Shown piece by piece: positions 33,917-43,571 of a DNA stretch of 64,000 bases. The notes beneath the pieces were generated by a model, which saw only the letters and a program-made list of their open reading frames with translations, ran no database searches and was not told where the DNA came from. Source of the DNA: Alphaproteobacteria bacterium AO1-B (lineage in GTDB: Bacteria > Pseudomonadota > Alphaproteobacteria > Rhizobiales > Stappiaceae); the NCBI GenBank assembly GCA_001890945.1, contig MLAX01000004.1, positions 434,001 through 498,000 on the forward strand, in the 5' to 3' direction. How positions within the stretch are numbered: position 1 is the stretch's first letter; the number at the start of each line of letters is the position of its first letter. A program made the translations under genes and the position numbers.

Positions 33917-36097
33917 ATGGCCCTGACATTGCCGGGAAGTCTTTTTAAAAACACCATGTTTCTGGCGTTTGTGCTTGTTCTGACCATATGCGGTTCTGCA
34001 GGTGCAAGTGAGCGGCACGCGTTAGTCATTGGTAATGCCGATTATGACAGTAAGACACTGACTGCGTTGAAAAACCCGGCAAATGATGCTGCGCTCGTAG
34101 CGGACAGCCTCAGATCCGCCGGGTTTACGGTAGAGCTCGTGTTGAATGCCAACTTGCGCACCATGAAACGCTCGGTCCGGGACTTTTCCGACAAACTGAA
34201 AGCAGCGCCGAAGCGCTCCCTGTCGGCATTTTATTATTCTGGGCACGGGTTTGAAGCGGGTGGAAAGAACTATCTAGCGCCGCTTGAAGCGGATTTGCGG
34301 GATGAAGTTGATGCTGAGTTCGAGGCTCTTTCAGTCGACTGGGTGCTCACCGCAGTTGAGAGCTCACATGAAGGCGCAAACATCGTCATCCTGGATGCGT
34401 GCCGCAACACAGCTCTGACACGCTCTGCGGGCGGGACTGCCGGTGGTTTTTCCCTTCTGACCAGCACACCGCGCGGAAGCTTCATTTCCTTTGCGACAGC
34501 CCCTGGAAGTACCGCGACAGACGGAGCTGGATTGAACAGCCCTTACACCGCTGCAATTGCCCGTGAAATGCTTGTTCCTGGCGCGTCGATTGAAACGGTC
34601 TTCAAGCGCGTTCGCCAGCAAGTGGTCGAAGCAACGGGCGGTGAACAGGTGCCGTGGGATCACTCATCTTTGACGCAGGATATTGTGCTGCTGCCTGGCG
34701 GAACAACGCAGGACACCGGGGCACAATCGGCCGCGCCGCTCAGTGCTGATGCCATTCAGGTCGAACTGCAGTTCTGGAACGATGTGAAGGACTCTGATGA
34801 CCGCCAGCAGATCCAGGCCTATCTGGACCGGTTCCCGCAAGGAGCGTTTTCTGAACTTGCCAAGGCAAGGCTTGCCCAAATCGGCTCAGGAGCGTCTGGA
34901 GACATCGAGCAGCTATTTGCCAAGATCCAGAGCCGGTCGTTGCTGGTCGAAAATCCGCAGCGTCCGCATGAGTTTTACGCCAATGCGCGTCTGCGGGAGA
35001 TCAAAGGCGATTATCCCAAAGCACGTCAGGATTATCTGAAGTATTTTGCGTTCGGCGAACCGCAAGTCGATCCGCATGTCCGATTCCAGTCGGTGTTGAA
35101 AATCCAGGAGGGGCGGGCAGGCGCGCGCGAAGTCTATAATGCCTTTTCGCAAGGCCGGCGCGACCCGACAACACTCTTTGCCGAAATCTTGCTGGAAGAG
35201 CGTGAGGAACGCGTTCGTCGGCTCGCCACATTCATTGATGCATATCCGGATTTCACACCTGCCTACTACGCTCTGAGCCAGGATTTTTCTGCGGCGCGGG
35301 TTGGTCAGCAATCGCTCGCCGACAAGACGCAGGAACTGGAGCTGTTGCAGAAATTTCAGGAACGCGTCGATGAAGGACGGTTCTTGAGGTACTTCATCGA
35401 CCAGCAGATGGCGGCCCTATGGCAGGAAGATGCCAAGACACGGTTGGCGGCTTTATCGGTCATGAACACCGCTGCCCTCAGCAATCCGGTTAAAATCAAT
35501 GCTATGCGCAGCAATCAGGGTTGGATGATCAATCTGGCGATTGCCGACCGTACGCAAGAGATCTTCGTCAAACTGCCGGATCAGGATTTCAAGTCGACCG
35601 GTTTCATGGCGAATTCCATGGATCCAACGACTGGCCGGCCGATCGCTTATCCGATGATCGAGCTCCCCGGGAACGCTGGCGAAATGGATATTGCGGTTAA
35701 ATACACCGACATTCGCGGCGAAGAACAAGGACCGTTCCAGATCAAGTTCAGTCCGGGCCTGGCCCTCATCGCAGGGCAAAAAGATATCTTGGAACGGATG
35801 CCGAATGGTTGGCTCAGCTACCGGGACTATGACGGCAAACGGCTGGTCTATTTCACCCATTTGATCAGTTACCGGTGCGCCATTGATGAAGTGCGTTATG
35901 GATTGGATACGGATGCGCCGGATCAGACGTTTGAGATCGGTGCTTGCGATCCTGACAATCCGCATGCAATCCCTTCCAGCGGGCCTGGGTCGACCGTTCA
36001 TGCGACCATTCCGAAGCCGACGCAGTTCATATCTGTGCAGTTGACTTATGCTGATGGCACGCAATCAGAAGTCCAACGATTTGATGCACCGAACTAA
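33917..36097 (+). CDS. Exported caspase-like (peptidase C14) protein
   Basis: A 726-residue protein with a signal peptide (about residues 1-30) and a caspase/metacaspase-like domain at about 32-250. ERHALVIGNADYD opens the fold; the catalytic dyad is visible as His110 (YYSGHG) and Cys162 (ILDACRN). The remainder (about 270-450) looks helical and repeat-like (QAYLDRFPQGAFSELAKARL), followed by a beta-rich C-terminus. Proteins of this architecture are widespread in alphaproteobacteria, but their substrates are mostly unknown. GGAGG at 33906-33910 supports the start. It heads a plus-strand block and precedes a CHASE2 cyclase gene by 45 bp, so a shared sensory role is possible. Confidence 0.85.
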   Translation: MALTLPGSLFKNTMFLAFVLVLTICGSAGASERHALVIGNADYDSKTLTALKNPANDAALVADSLRSAGFTVELVLNANLRTMKRSVRDFSDKLKAAPKRSLSAFYYSGHGFEAGGKNYLAPLEADLRDEVDAEFEALSVDWVLTAVESSHEGANIVILDACRNTALTRSAGGTAGGFSLLTSTPRGSFISFATAPGSTATDGAGLNSPYTAAIAREMLVPGASIETVFKRVRQQVVEATGGEQVPWDHSSLTQDIVLLPGGTTQDTGAQSAAPLSADAIQVELQFWNDVKDSDDRQQIQAYLDRFPQGAFSELAKARLAQIGSGASGDIEQLFAKIQSRSLLVENPQRPHEFYANARLREIKGDYPKARQDYLKYFAFGEPQVDPHVRFQSVLKIQEGRAGAREVYNAFSQGRRDPTTLFAEILLEEREERVRRLATFIDAYPDFTPAYYALSQDFSAARVGQQSLADKTQELELLQKFQERVDEGRFLRYFIDQQMAALWQEDAKTRLAALSVMNTAALSNPVKINAMRSNQGWMINLAIADRTQEIFVKLPDQDFKSTGFMANSMDPTTGRPIAYPMIELPGNAGEMDIAVKYTDIRGEEQGPFQIKFSPGLALIAGQKDILERMPNGWLSYRDYDGKRLVYFTHLISYRCAIDEVRYGLDTDAPDQTFEIGACDPDNPHAIPSSGPGSTVHATIPKPTQFISVQLTYADGTQSEVQRFDAPN

Positions 36098-36142
36098 GGT
36101 GTTCTCAGCTGTCGACTGGCAAAACACATTTGGCGGCGCACG

Positions 36143-38095
36143 ATGACAACCTCGTCGCCGCCCGGCAGACCTGAAACCAGTTTTCTGGGGCGATGGGGCA
36201 GTGCAGTTTGCGCAGCGCTGCTTGCAGTGCTGATTGCGATACCGGTTGCTAGCCGGCTAGACCCGATAGTTGGCGACCTTGCCGTCTTGGAGTTCATGCC
36301 CAGCGAGCAAGTCTCCGATACGGATATTGTGATTGTTACGATCACAGAAGATACGTTGGCCTCTTTCCCTTACCGCTCTCCAATAGACCGCAGGTTTCTG
36401 GCCGAATTGCTGGTCTCCCTCGATGCGGCCGGACCGGCAGGGATCGGTGTTGATGTATTGCTGGACAGTCCGAGTGAACCTGAAAAAGACGTCCGGCTGT
36501 TTCAGGTTCTCGATGATTTGGCGACCCCTGTTGTACTGGCGACGGTCCCCGCCAGTCTTCTGACAGAAAAACAAGCTGCTTATCTGGCGTCCGTAGTGGA
36601 ACGCCGGCAACCGGGGTCTGTGATTTTGCAGAGAGACGATGCAGATGGCATTCTGCGGCATCTGCCGGTCAACGATGGTGAGACACCGCTATTCACCGAA
36701 GCGCTTGCAAATCAGCGTTTTGAAAAGACGCCTTTTGACAGCCGGATCCTGTATCCCGCGCTTTCGGCGGATGAGGCGGGGCGTTTCCCGCGCTACCCCG
36801 CCCATACCGTCGCCTTTCTTCCTCAAGACTGGTTTTCCGGCAAATATGTTTTGATCGGGACGGATCTTCCGGGCACGGACCGCCATGCGACGCCTTTAGC
36901 CTCACTTCAGGGTGTCCAGGCTGGGGACCTGCCAGGCATTGAGATCCATGCTCATGTGCTGGCGCAGTTGTTGTCCGGACGCGCGCTTGCGGTCCCGACC
37001 TTTTCCCAGTCAATTGGGTTGCTCGTCCTTTTTGCCGGCGTTTCGGCTTTTGTTTTTACAATCTTCCGGCAACCAAAAGTGTTCTTCACCGGATTTGCGA
37101 TGTGCCTCGGCCTTTATGGGGTGGTGGCTTGGGGATTGATGCAGGCTGGTACCGCTTTGCTCCCGGTTCTCGGCCCTGTGACCGCAGCATCGGCAAGTGT
37201 TTTCCTGCTGGCTCTTGTGCGATGGCGGCAGGACCGGCTGGAGCGTGCGTTCGTGGTGTCGGCTTTTGAGAAATACGTCAGTCCTGAAGTGGTCAGACGT
37301 TTGGCAACCGGTGAAGTTGAACTTGCGCTGGGCGGTGAGAAGCGCTTGGTCACATACGTATTCACAGACCTGGCCGGGTTTACAACCCTATCAGAGGAGT
37401 TGCCGCCGGATCGCGTCGCAGAAATCCTGAATGGATATCTGGATGAAGTCTGTGACGTTGTCTTCCGTCATGGGGCAACGCTCGACAAGCTCATTGGTGA
37501 CGCAGTTGTCTGCTTCCTGGGCGCACCCGAAGACGATCCTTCGCAAGCGAAAAACGCAGTTGCCCTTGCTGTCGAGCTGGATCAGACCGCGGAACGGTAT
37601 CGGAAATCCTTGTTGGACCAGGGTGTGTCGCTGGGCGTGACCCGCATCGGGGCGCATTGCGGCGATGCGGTGATCGGGAATTTCGGTGGTCACCGTTTCT
37701 TCGATTACACCGGGATTGGAGATACGGTGAACACGGCGGCACGATTGGAAGGCGCCAATAAATATCTTGGCTCTCGCATCTGCGTTAGTCAGACTGTTCT
37801 GGACCGGCTTGAAGGGAGTACTGATTTTGTCTTCCGGCCCCTCGGCGAAGTTGTTCTGAAGGGGCGGCAGCAGACCCTTGGCTGTTTCGAACCAAGTCCC
37901 AAAAGCGTCTCCGAGGAAATCTGGTTCAAGGACTACATCGCTGCTTACGATCAGCTGAACGAAGATTCAGAGGTTGCAAAAACCCTTTTTGAATGGGTTT
38001 TGACTATCAAGTCAGATGACGGGCCGTCCCGGTTTCATTTGGCCCGGCTGGAAAAAGGGCTGTCTGGCACGAAAGTTGTCTTGTCGGAGAAGTGA
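36143..38095 (+). CDS. CHASE2-domain class III adenylate cyclase
   Basis: A 650-residue membrane sensor enzyme. The N-terminal helix (about 16-34) is followed by an extracytoplasmic CHASE2 domain (about 35-280, with DIVIVTITEDTLA and GPAGIGVDVLLD), three membrane helices (about 287-360) and a cytoplasmic cyclase domain (about 400-580). Cyclase residues visible: metal Asp in FTDLAGFTTLSE, the substrate Lys and second Asp in LDKLIGDAVV, the Asp of FDYTGIGDTVN and the Arg of NTAARLEG, all consistent with an active ATP-using cyclase. It would make cAMP in response to a periplasmic cue. It lies between the caspase-like gene and a small exported protein gene. Confidence 0.92.
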   Translation: MTTSSPPGRPETSFLGRWGSAVCAALLAVLIAIPVASRLDPIVGDLAVLEFMPSEQVSDTDIVIVTITEDTLASFPYRSPIDRRFLAELLVSLDAAGPAGIGVDVLLDSPSEPEKDVRLFQVLDDLATPVVLATVPASLLTEKQAAYLASVVERRQPGSVILQRDDADGILRHLPVNDGETPLFTEALANQRFEKTPFDSRILYPALSADEAGRFPRYPAHTVAFLPQDWFSGKYVLIGTDLPGTDRHATPLASLQGVQAGDLPGIEIHAHVLAQLLSGRALAVPTFSQSIGLLVLFAGVSAFVFTIFRQPKVFFTGFAMCLGLYGVVAWGLMQAGTALLPVLGPVTAASASVFLLALVRWRQDRLERAFVVSAFEKYVSPEVVRRLATGEVELALGGEKRLVTYVFTDLAGFTTLSEELPPDRVAEILNGYLDEVCDVVFRHGATLDKLIGDAVVCFLGAPEDDPSQAKNAVALAVELDQTAERYRKSLLDQGVSLGVTRIGAHCGDAVIGNFGGHRFFDYTGIGDTVNTAARLEGANKYLGSRICVSQTVLDRLEGSTDFVFRPLGEVVLKGRQQTLGCFEPSPKSVSEEIWFKDYIAAYDQLNEDSEVAKTLFEWVLTIKSDDGPSRFHLARLEKGLSGTKVVLSEK

Positions 38096-38122
38096 CGCTT
38101 CACCAGCGCCTGAGGAGTGAAG

Positions 38123-38854
38123 ATGGCGAAAAGACTTTGGATTTGCCTGTCAGCATTGGCGATGATGTTGCTGCCAGCACATGCGGAAATCGTTGTTGTC
38201 GCGGTGAGCGGTACAGACGAAATCGCGCCGGGAACGAGATTGGTAACCGGGCAGGCAATCAACTTGCCGGAGGGCGCCAAACTCACTCTCCTATCCCAAA
38301 GCGGTGAAATGCAGGTCCTCGAGGGGCCGTACTCTGGTGAACCGGCGGCTAATAGTGAGGCCTCAATTCAAAAAAGTGACGCCGCGGGTTGGTCGGCGGT
38401 CCTTGCACTTGTCGGTGATCCGGACGCGCGATCCGATGTCATGGGCGCATCTAGGGTCACTGATGGTGCGTTCATGGTGCCGCCGAGCATCTGGCATGTC
38501 AGCGTCGACAGTTCAGGACCACGGTGCACCTTGCCGGATACTGTGACCTTGTGGCGCCGGGATGCCGGGCAGGGCACAGATATCTCTATTCGCAGCAGCG
38601 CAGGCCGTCTAACGGATGTCGCTTGGCCGGTGGACGAACACGTGATGGCGCTGCCGGACGAATTCGCGGCGGATGGAAGATTGATGGTTTCGATCGACGG
38701 TGAACTCCGGGACTTGGCTTTGATCGTTGCGCCGGACGACCTGCGGCAAGCCGGGCCTGGTGCCGTTTTCACGTGGCTGATGGAGCACAAATGCCAACGC
38801 CAGGCGCTGGCGTTGATCGAACGGATCCATGCTGGATTGAGCCTGACGGATTGA
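38123..38854 (+). CDS. Exported protein of unknown function
   Basis: A protein of about 243 residues with a clear signal peptide (RLWICLSALAMMLLPAHAE). The mature part starts with a beta-rich stretch (GTRLVTGQAINLPEGAKLTLLSQSGEMQVLEGPY) resembling FecR-like or DUF4384-like periplasmic modules, and contains two cysteines that could pair (SSGPRCTLP and HKCQRQ). I do not recognise a family. It begins 27 bp after the cyclase gene (ATG 38123 with TGAGG upstream; a GTG lies 6 bp earlier), so it may be a periplasmic partner of the CHASE2 sensor or of the caspase-like protein. Confidence 0.75.
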   Translation: MAKRLWICLSALAMMLLPAHAEIVVVAVSGTDEIAPGTRLVTGQAINLPEGAKLTLLSQSGEMQVLEGPYSGEPAANSEASIQKSDAAGWSAVLALVGDPDARSDVMGASRVTDGAFMVPPSIWHVSVDSSGPRCTLPDTVTLWRRDAGQGTDISIRSSAGRLTDVAWPVDEHVMALPDEFAADGRLMVSIDGELRDLALIVAPDDLRQAGPGAVFTWLMEHKCQRQALALIERIHAGLSLTD

Positions 38855-38881
38855 TCGAATGGGGCATTAGGGAGCATGCGG

Positions 38882-41356
38882 ATGAACAGGGACGGACTGC
38901 TCGAAAGCGTGCTTTCAAGCATGATCCAGGGCGTTGCTGTGTTCGGTGAGGACCTGAAGCTTCTCGCCTGGAACCAGAAGTTCCGCGACATGCGCCATTA
39001 CCCTGACGAGCTGGTCTTCGAAGGCCAAAGCGTCGAAGCCCTCATTCGTTTTGACGCCGAGCACGGTGAGTTCGGCACTGGAGATGTGGACGAGATCGTC
39101 CAGGGCTTGATGCAGAAAGTTCGGTGTTTCGAAGAACACGCCTTTGAACGTGCCCGCCCGGATGGCACCTACATGGAGGTTAAAGGCGGGCCGTTGCCAG
39201 GGGGCGGGTTTGTCAGCACCTATTCCGACATCACCGAACGGGTTGCTGCGCGCCATCAGCTGCTTCGGCAAATGGAAGAGTTGAAAGAGGCGCGTCAGGC
39301 TACACTGGACATGATGGAAAAGGCCGAGGCGAACCGTAAGCGTGCCGAAGAGCTACGGGAAAAGGCCGAAAGTGCCACCAAGGCCAAGGACATGTTTCTG
39401 GCCGCCATGAGCCACGAAATCCGAACGCCCATGAATGGTGTTGTCGGCATGATTGATCTGTTGACGCATACCGATCTCGATGACGAACAGATGCAAATGG
39501 CCTCAACTGTCCGGGACTCTGCCTTTGCGCTTCTGACCATCATTAATGACATCCTTGATTTCTCCAAGATTGAAGCCGGCAAGATGGATCTGGAAATGAT
39601 CCCCATGTCCATTCTTGATGTGGTGGAGGGCGTTGGTGAAACCATGGGGCCGAACGCCTGTGCCAAAGGGCTGGATTTCATCGCCTATTGCGACCCAAGG
39701 ATTCCGGCCGAAGTTGCAGGAGACCAGGTCCGGCTGCGCCAGATCCTGTTTAATCTCCTCGGCAATGCAGTGAAGTTTACTGAGGCTGGCCAGGTCACGC
39801 TGCGGGTCGATCTGCTTGAAGTTTCGCAAGGCCAAGCTACCGTCCGGTATCAACTGCAAGATCACGGGATCGGTATGACCCCGGAACAGACGGCAAACCT
39901 CTTCCAACCATTTCAGCAGGCCGATGTATCCACCACCCGCCGGTTTGGCGGCACGGGCCTTGGGCTCACCATTGTGCGGCGATTGGTCGACATAATGGGG
40001 GGAACAATCGACGTGGAGAGTGTTCCAGGGGACGGCAGCACATTCACAGTCACCTTGACACACGAGATCGTTGAAGAGGCAGGTGTCGACACCGGCCATG
40101 ATCTGGCGGGTGTGAAGGTTCTGGCACTTGTGCCTGATGACCCAACACGGAGGACCCTTATTGAGACGTACCTTGGCTGCTCGGGTGCTTCTGTTGATCT
40201 AGTAAGCGAACCGGAGCTTCTGCTTCAAAGCGCAATCGAGGCGCATGATAGGTCGGCTCCATATGATACTGTCTTGTTAGGTCTCGGGCATGAGGAAGCG
40301 GTCAGAGCGGATCTCCGGGAGCGTTTCCGCGCCGATGATCATCTCAAGCAGACGCGGTTTTTGCTCGAACGCCGGATGGCCGATCTCGGAACGCCGATAG
40401 AGTTGCCGGATACGACGGTGGTGCCATCCACCCCGCTTACCCGCCGAAACTTGCTGAATGCTCTCTGTGTGGCGATGGGACGGGCATCACCTAGCTCCAT
40501 CAGACATGTTCCCTCTGTCGAGGCAGGCGGATGTGTCGCGCCGAGCGCAGAGGAAGCTATGGCAAACGGTGAATTGGTTCTGGTGATTGAGGACAACAAG
40601 ACAAACCAGGATGTCATCCAGCGACAGTTGCAGCTTCTTGGCTACCAATGCGAGGTTGCGGAAGACGGTGAGGCTGGGCTGGCAGCGATGCGATCCGGAC
40701 GTTTCGGCATTGTCTTGTCAGATGTGCACATGCCGAAGCTCGACGGATTGGAAATGACACGGCAATTCCGCGCGCACGAGACCAATGGATCACCCAGGGT
40801 TCCGATCATTGCGATCACCGCCAATGCCCTTCAAGGAGAAGCCGACCGGTGTCTCGAAGCCGGCATGGATGATTTTCTACCCAAACCGCTTGAGATGAAA
40901 AAACTCAAGGACATGCTGAAGCGCTGGCTGCCGCACGCAGCGGTTAATCGTGTTGATGTGGTTGCAGAAATTGGCTGCCAAGACGGTGAAGATGCCGCCG
41001 TCGTTTCACCAATGAACACCGCCGAACATGCGCCGATTGATCTGTCGCCGTTGGAAGAGATCTTTGGCGATGACCGCGAGACCATCCATGAGGTTTTGGC
41101 TGATTTTGTTGATCCTGCCTGGCATGTTGTTGAAGAAATTGCAGACGCCGTTGAAGCACAGGATGCGGCCGCAGTTGGTGCGGCCGGCCATAAACTCAAA
41201 TCCTCGGCGCGTGCCGTCGGCGCCAATGAACTCGCTGATCTTAGTCTCGGCCTGGAGAAGGCTGGAAAAACCGACGATTGGGCCGCCATTAACGTGGAGT
41301 TTCCAAAGCTTCGGCCAATAATGCAGCAGATTGCGGCCCACATTGCCGACCTTTGA
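38882..41356 (+). CDS. Hybrid histidine kinase (PAS, HisKA, HATPase, pseudo-receiver, REC, HPt)
   Basis: A soluble hybrid kinase of about 824 residues. Order: a PAS-like domain (about 8-125), a short coiled coil, HisKA with [12 protein letters not shown] (phospho-His about 178), HATPase with [20 protein letters not shown] and [13 protein letters not shown], a degenerate receiver (about 400-550) whose phospho-acceptor strand reads VLLGLG without Asp, a true receiver (about 560-680; [12 protein letters not shown]) and a C-terminal HPt with [13 protein letters not shown]. No membrane helices, so it senses a cytoplasmic signal. GGGAG supports ATG 38882 over 38876. The next gene encodes a REC-EAL protein, its likely phosphotransfer target. 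Confidence 0.92.
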   Translation: MNRDGLLESVLSSMIQGVAVFGEDLKLLAWNQKFRDMRHYPDELVFEGQSVEALIRFDAEHGEFGTGDVDEIVQGLMQKVRCFEEHAFERARPDGTYMEVKGGPLPGGGFVSTYSDITERVAARHQLLRQMEELKEARQATLDMMEKAEANRKRAEELREKAESATKAKDMFLAAMSHEIRTPMNGVVGMIDLLTHTDLDDEQMQMASTVRDSAFALLTIINDILDFSKIEAGKMDLEMIPMSILDVVEGVGETMGPNACAKGLDFIAYCDPRIPAEVAGDQVRLRQILFNLLGNAVKFTEAGQVTLRVDLLEVSQGQATVRYQLQDHGIGMTPEQTANLFQPFQQADVSTTRRFGGTGLGLTIVRRLVDIMGGTIDVESVPGDGSTFTVTLTHEIVEEAGVDTGHDLAGVKVLALVPDDPTRRTLIETYLGCSGASVDLVSEPELLLQSAIEAHDRSAPYDTVLLGLGHEEAVRADLRERFRADDHLKQTRFLLERRMADLGTPIELPDTTVVPSTPLTRRNLLNALCVAMGRASPSSIRHVPSVEAGGCVAPSAEEAMANGELVLVIEDNKTNQDVIQRQLQLLGYQCEVAEDGEAGLAAMRSGRFGIVLSDVHMPKLDGLEMTRQFRAHETNGSPRVPIIAITANALQGEADRCLEAGMDDFLPKPLEMKKLKDMLKRWLPHAAVNRVDVVAEIGCQDGEDAAVVSPMNTAEHAPIDLSPLEEIFGDDRETIHEVLADFVDPAWHVVEEIADAVEAQDAAAVGAAGHKLKSSARAVGANELADLSLGLEKAGKTDDWAAINVEFPKLRPIMQQIAAHIADL

Positions 41357-41375
41357 CGAGAACTGGACCCCTGAT

Positions 41376-42560
41376 ATGGGCATGGCCAAGGTTTTGATCG
41401 TCGATGATGACCCGTTCATCACGACCTTAACGACCAAGATACTGACCAGAATTGGATATGACACGGTCCTGTCGGCGGAGGACGGTGCCAAGGGCCTGGA
41501 CGCTGTGGAGGCCCATGCGCCCGATGTCATTCTCTGCGACCTGAACATGCCGGGCATGGACGGTCTAGAGTTTCTGCGCCACCTTGCCGAGCGGGATGCG
41601 CCCTGCGCGATTATCCTGGTGAGCGGCGAGGACAAGCGGATCCTGCAAACAGCAACGCAGCTTGCCGAGGCGCATCGGCTAAAAGTCCTTGGGGCTATTC
41701 AAAAGCCGATCAAACCTGATCCACTGAAGGCCTTGCTCGACAAGCACGTTGCCCAACAAACAGCTGCGAGACGCGGACCGATTGAATGTCTTCCGCTTGA
41801 GACAATCAAAGCTGGGTTGGAGAGCGGAGCGATAGATGTCTTTTTCCAGCCGAAGGTCGCAGTACCGGACCGGAAATTGATCGGGGTTGAAGCATTGGTC
41901 CGCTGGCGCGGTGAAAATGGAAAGCTGATCCCACCGATTGCGTTTGTTCCGGTGATTGAGGAACACGGTCTCATTGACGAAATGACGCGTCAGGTGTTCG
42001 AAAAGTCGATGGTTGCTTCTGCCGCATGGCAAGAAGAGGGGCTCGACATCAAGGTGGCGGTGAATTTTTCCGTCGACTCCTTGACGCGTTACGAGGTGTT
42101 CGATCTGGTCATCGCGGCGATCGCAAAAGAAGGCATCGATCCGCATTCCGTCATCATCGAGGTGACCGAAAGTCGGATTATGGAGGATGTTGCAGCGCCG
42201 CTCGAGATCCTTACGCGTTTACGGATGAAGGGCGTCGGACTTGCCATTGACGACTACGGCACAGGCGCTTCGTCAATGCAGCAGTTAAAACGCATCCCGT
42301 TCACAGAGCTGAAGATCGACCGGGCGTTCGTTGACGGCGCTCCCCAAGACGAAGAAGCGCGCGCAATGCTCGAATCCAGCGTGTCGTTGGCGCAGAAGCT
42401 GGGCCTTTCCACGGTCGCTGAAGGTGTCGAAACACAGGCGGAATGGGATCTTATTGCCGAGTTGGGAGTTGACGTCGTTCAGGGCTATTTCATCGCGAAG
42501 CCAATGCCATCTGACGAGCTTTTGGTATGGGCACGTCAGAATGGCGATCTCGCCAGCTGA
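41376..42560 (+). CDS. Response regulator with EAL c-di-GMP phosphodiesterase domain
   Basis: A protein of about 394 residues. A receiver (about 1-125; VLIVDDDPF, phospho-Asp in ILCDLNMPGMDG, Lys in IQKPIKP) is joined to an EAL domain. The EAL domain keeps the metal and catalytic motifs: EALVRW, VNFSVDSL, EVTES, DDYGTG, LKIDRAF, AEGVET and QGYFIAKP. It should hydrolyse c-di-GMP when phosphorylated. It starts 19 bp after the hybrid kinase stop, so the pair forms one pathway from HPt to receiver. Since c-di-GMP controls attachment polysaccharides, it may act on the exopolysaccharide locus upstream (inference). It converges with the sugar ABC operon. Confidence 0.92.
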   Translation: MGMAKVLIVDDDPFITTLTTKILTRIGYDTVLSAEDGAKGLDAVEAHAPDVILCDLNMPGMDGLEFLRHLAERDAPCAIILVSGEDKRILQTATQLAEAHRLKVLGAIQKPIKPDPLKALLDKHVAQQTAARRGPIECLPLETIKAGLESGAIDVFFQPKVAVPDRKLIGVEALVRWRGENGKLIPPIAFVPVIEEHGLIDEMTRQVFEKSMVASAAWQEEGLDIKVAVNFSVDSLTRYEVFDLVIAAIAKEGIDPHSVIIEVTESRIMEDVAAPLEILTRLRMKGVGLAIDDYGTGASSMQQLKRIPFTELKIDRAFVDGAPQDEEARAMLESSVSLAQKLGLSTVAEGVETQAEWDLIAELGVDVVQGYFIAKPMPSDELLVWARQNGDLAS

Positions 42561-42575
42561 CGAAGTCCGCTCCGC

Positions 42576-43571
42576 TTAAGTTTGGCGCATGCCGTTCGCA
42601 TCGAAGTATCGGACCTTTTCTTGCGCAAACCCGAGTGCAACCTGCTGGCCTGCGGGTATATCATGCTGTCCAAAGAATCGTGCAGTGATCTGTTTGTCGC
42701 CAGTCATGGCGATAACGTTGGTGTCTCCGCCGAGATGCTCGACATGCTGAACAGTTGCCCTGATCGGGCCTTCAGCGGACAGAACCAGATCTTCTGGCCG
42801 GATCCCGAGTGTCCGGGTGTCGCCGGGTGTCAAGGTTTCTGCCGGCAGGAAGTTCATTGACGGAGATCCAAGGAAACCGGCCACGAACTGGTTGACCGGG
42901 TTGTTGTAGAGCTCCATTGGGCTGCCGATCTGTTCCACACGCCCAGCCTGGAGAACGACAATCTTGTCGGCCAGTGTCATCGCTTCGGTCTGGTCGTGCG
43001 TTACGTAGACTATAGAGGTGCCGAGCTGCTGGTGCAGGTTGGCAATCTCCAGCCGCGTGTTCATCCGGAGTGCAGCATCAAGGTTCGACAGCGGTTCATC
43101 AAATAGGAACAGCTTCGGTTGGCGGACAATCGCTCGCCCAATGGCCACACGTTGACGCTGGCCGCCAGAGAGTTCTGATGGATACCGGTCGAGATAGTCT
43201 TCCAGATTGAGCATTCGGCTGGCTTCCGTGATGCGGCTCGAGATCTCTGCCTTGCTATGGCCTTCCTGCTTCAAGGCAAGAGACATGTTTCCGCGCACGT
43301 TGAGGTGCGGATAAAGCGCGTAGCTTTGGAACACCATCGCGATCCCGCGCTTCGAGGGCGGGGTGGTGTTGACGACACTCCCGCCGATGTTCACCTCGCC
43401 TGAGGTGGCGTCTTCCAATCCGGCGATAATCCGGAGCAACGTGGATTTTCCGCAACCGGAGGGGCCGACAAAAACAACAAATTCGCCTTCCTCGACCTCA
43501 ATGTTGATGTCCTTGAGAACCTCAACAGCGCCAAAGGACTTGTAGACATTTTTGAGAGAAAGAGCGGTCAT
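42576..43571 (-). CDS. Sugar ABC transporter ATP-binding protein (MalK/UgpC type)
   Basis: A 331-residue ATPase with Walker A GPSGCGKST, Q-loop FQSYALYPHL, signature LSGGQRQRVAIGRA, Walker B LFLFDEPLSNLDA, H-loop YVTHDQTEAMTLAD and the C-terminal TOBE/regulatory domain (LGIRPEDL) typical of carbohydrate CUT1 importers. It is the last gene of the minus operon starting with murQ, and its start overlaps the oxidoreductase stop by 4 bp. It energises the two permeases encoded upstream. Confidence 0.94.
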   Translation of the reverse strand: MTALSLKNVYKSFGAVEVLKDINIEVEEGEFVVFVGPSGCGKSTLLRIIAGLEDATSGEVNIGGSVVNTTPPSKRGIAMVFQSYALYPHLNVRGNMSLALKQEGHSKAEISSRITEASRMLNLEDYLDRYPSELSGGQRQRVAIGRAIVRQPKLFLFDEPLSNLDAALRMNTRLEIANLHQQLGTSIVYVTHDQTEAMTLADKIVVLQAGRVEQIGSPMELYNNPVNQFVAGFLGSPSMNFLPAETLTPGDTRTLGIRPEDLVLSAEGPIRATVQHVEHLGGDTNVIAMTGDKQITARFFGQHDIPAGQQVALGFAQEKVRYFDANGMRQT

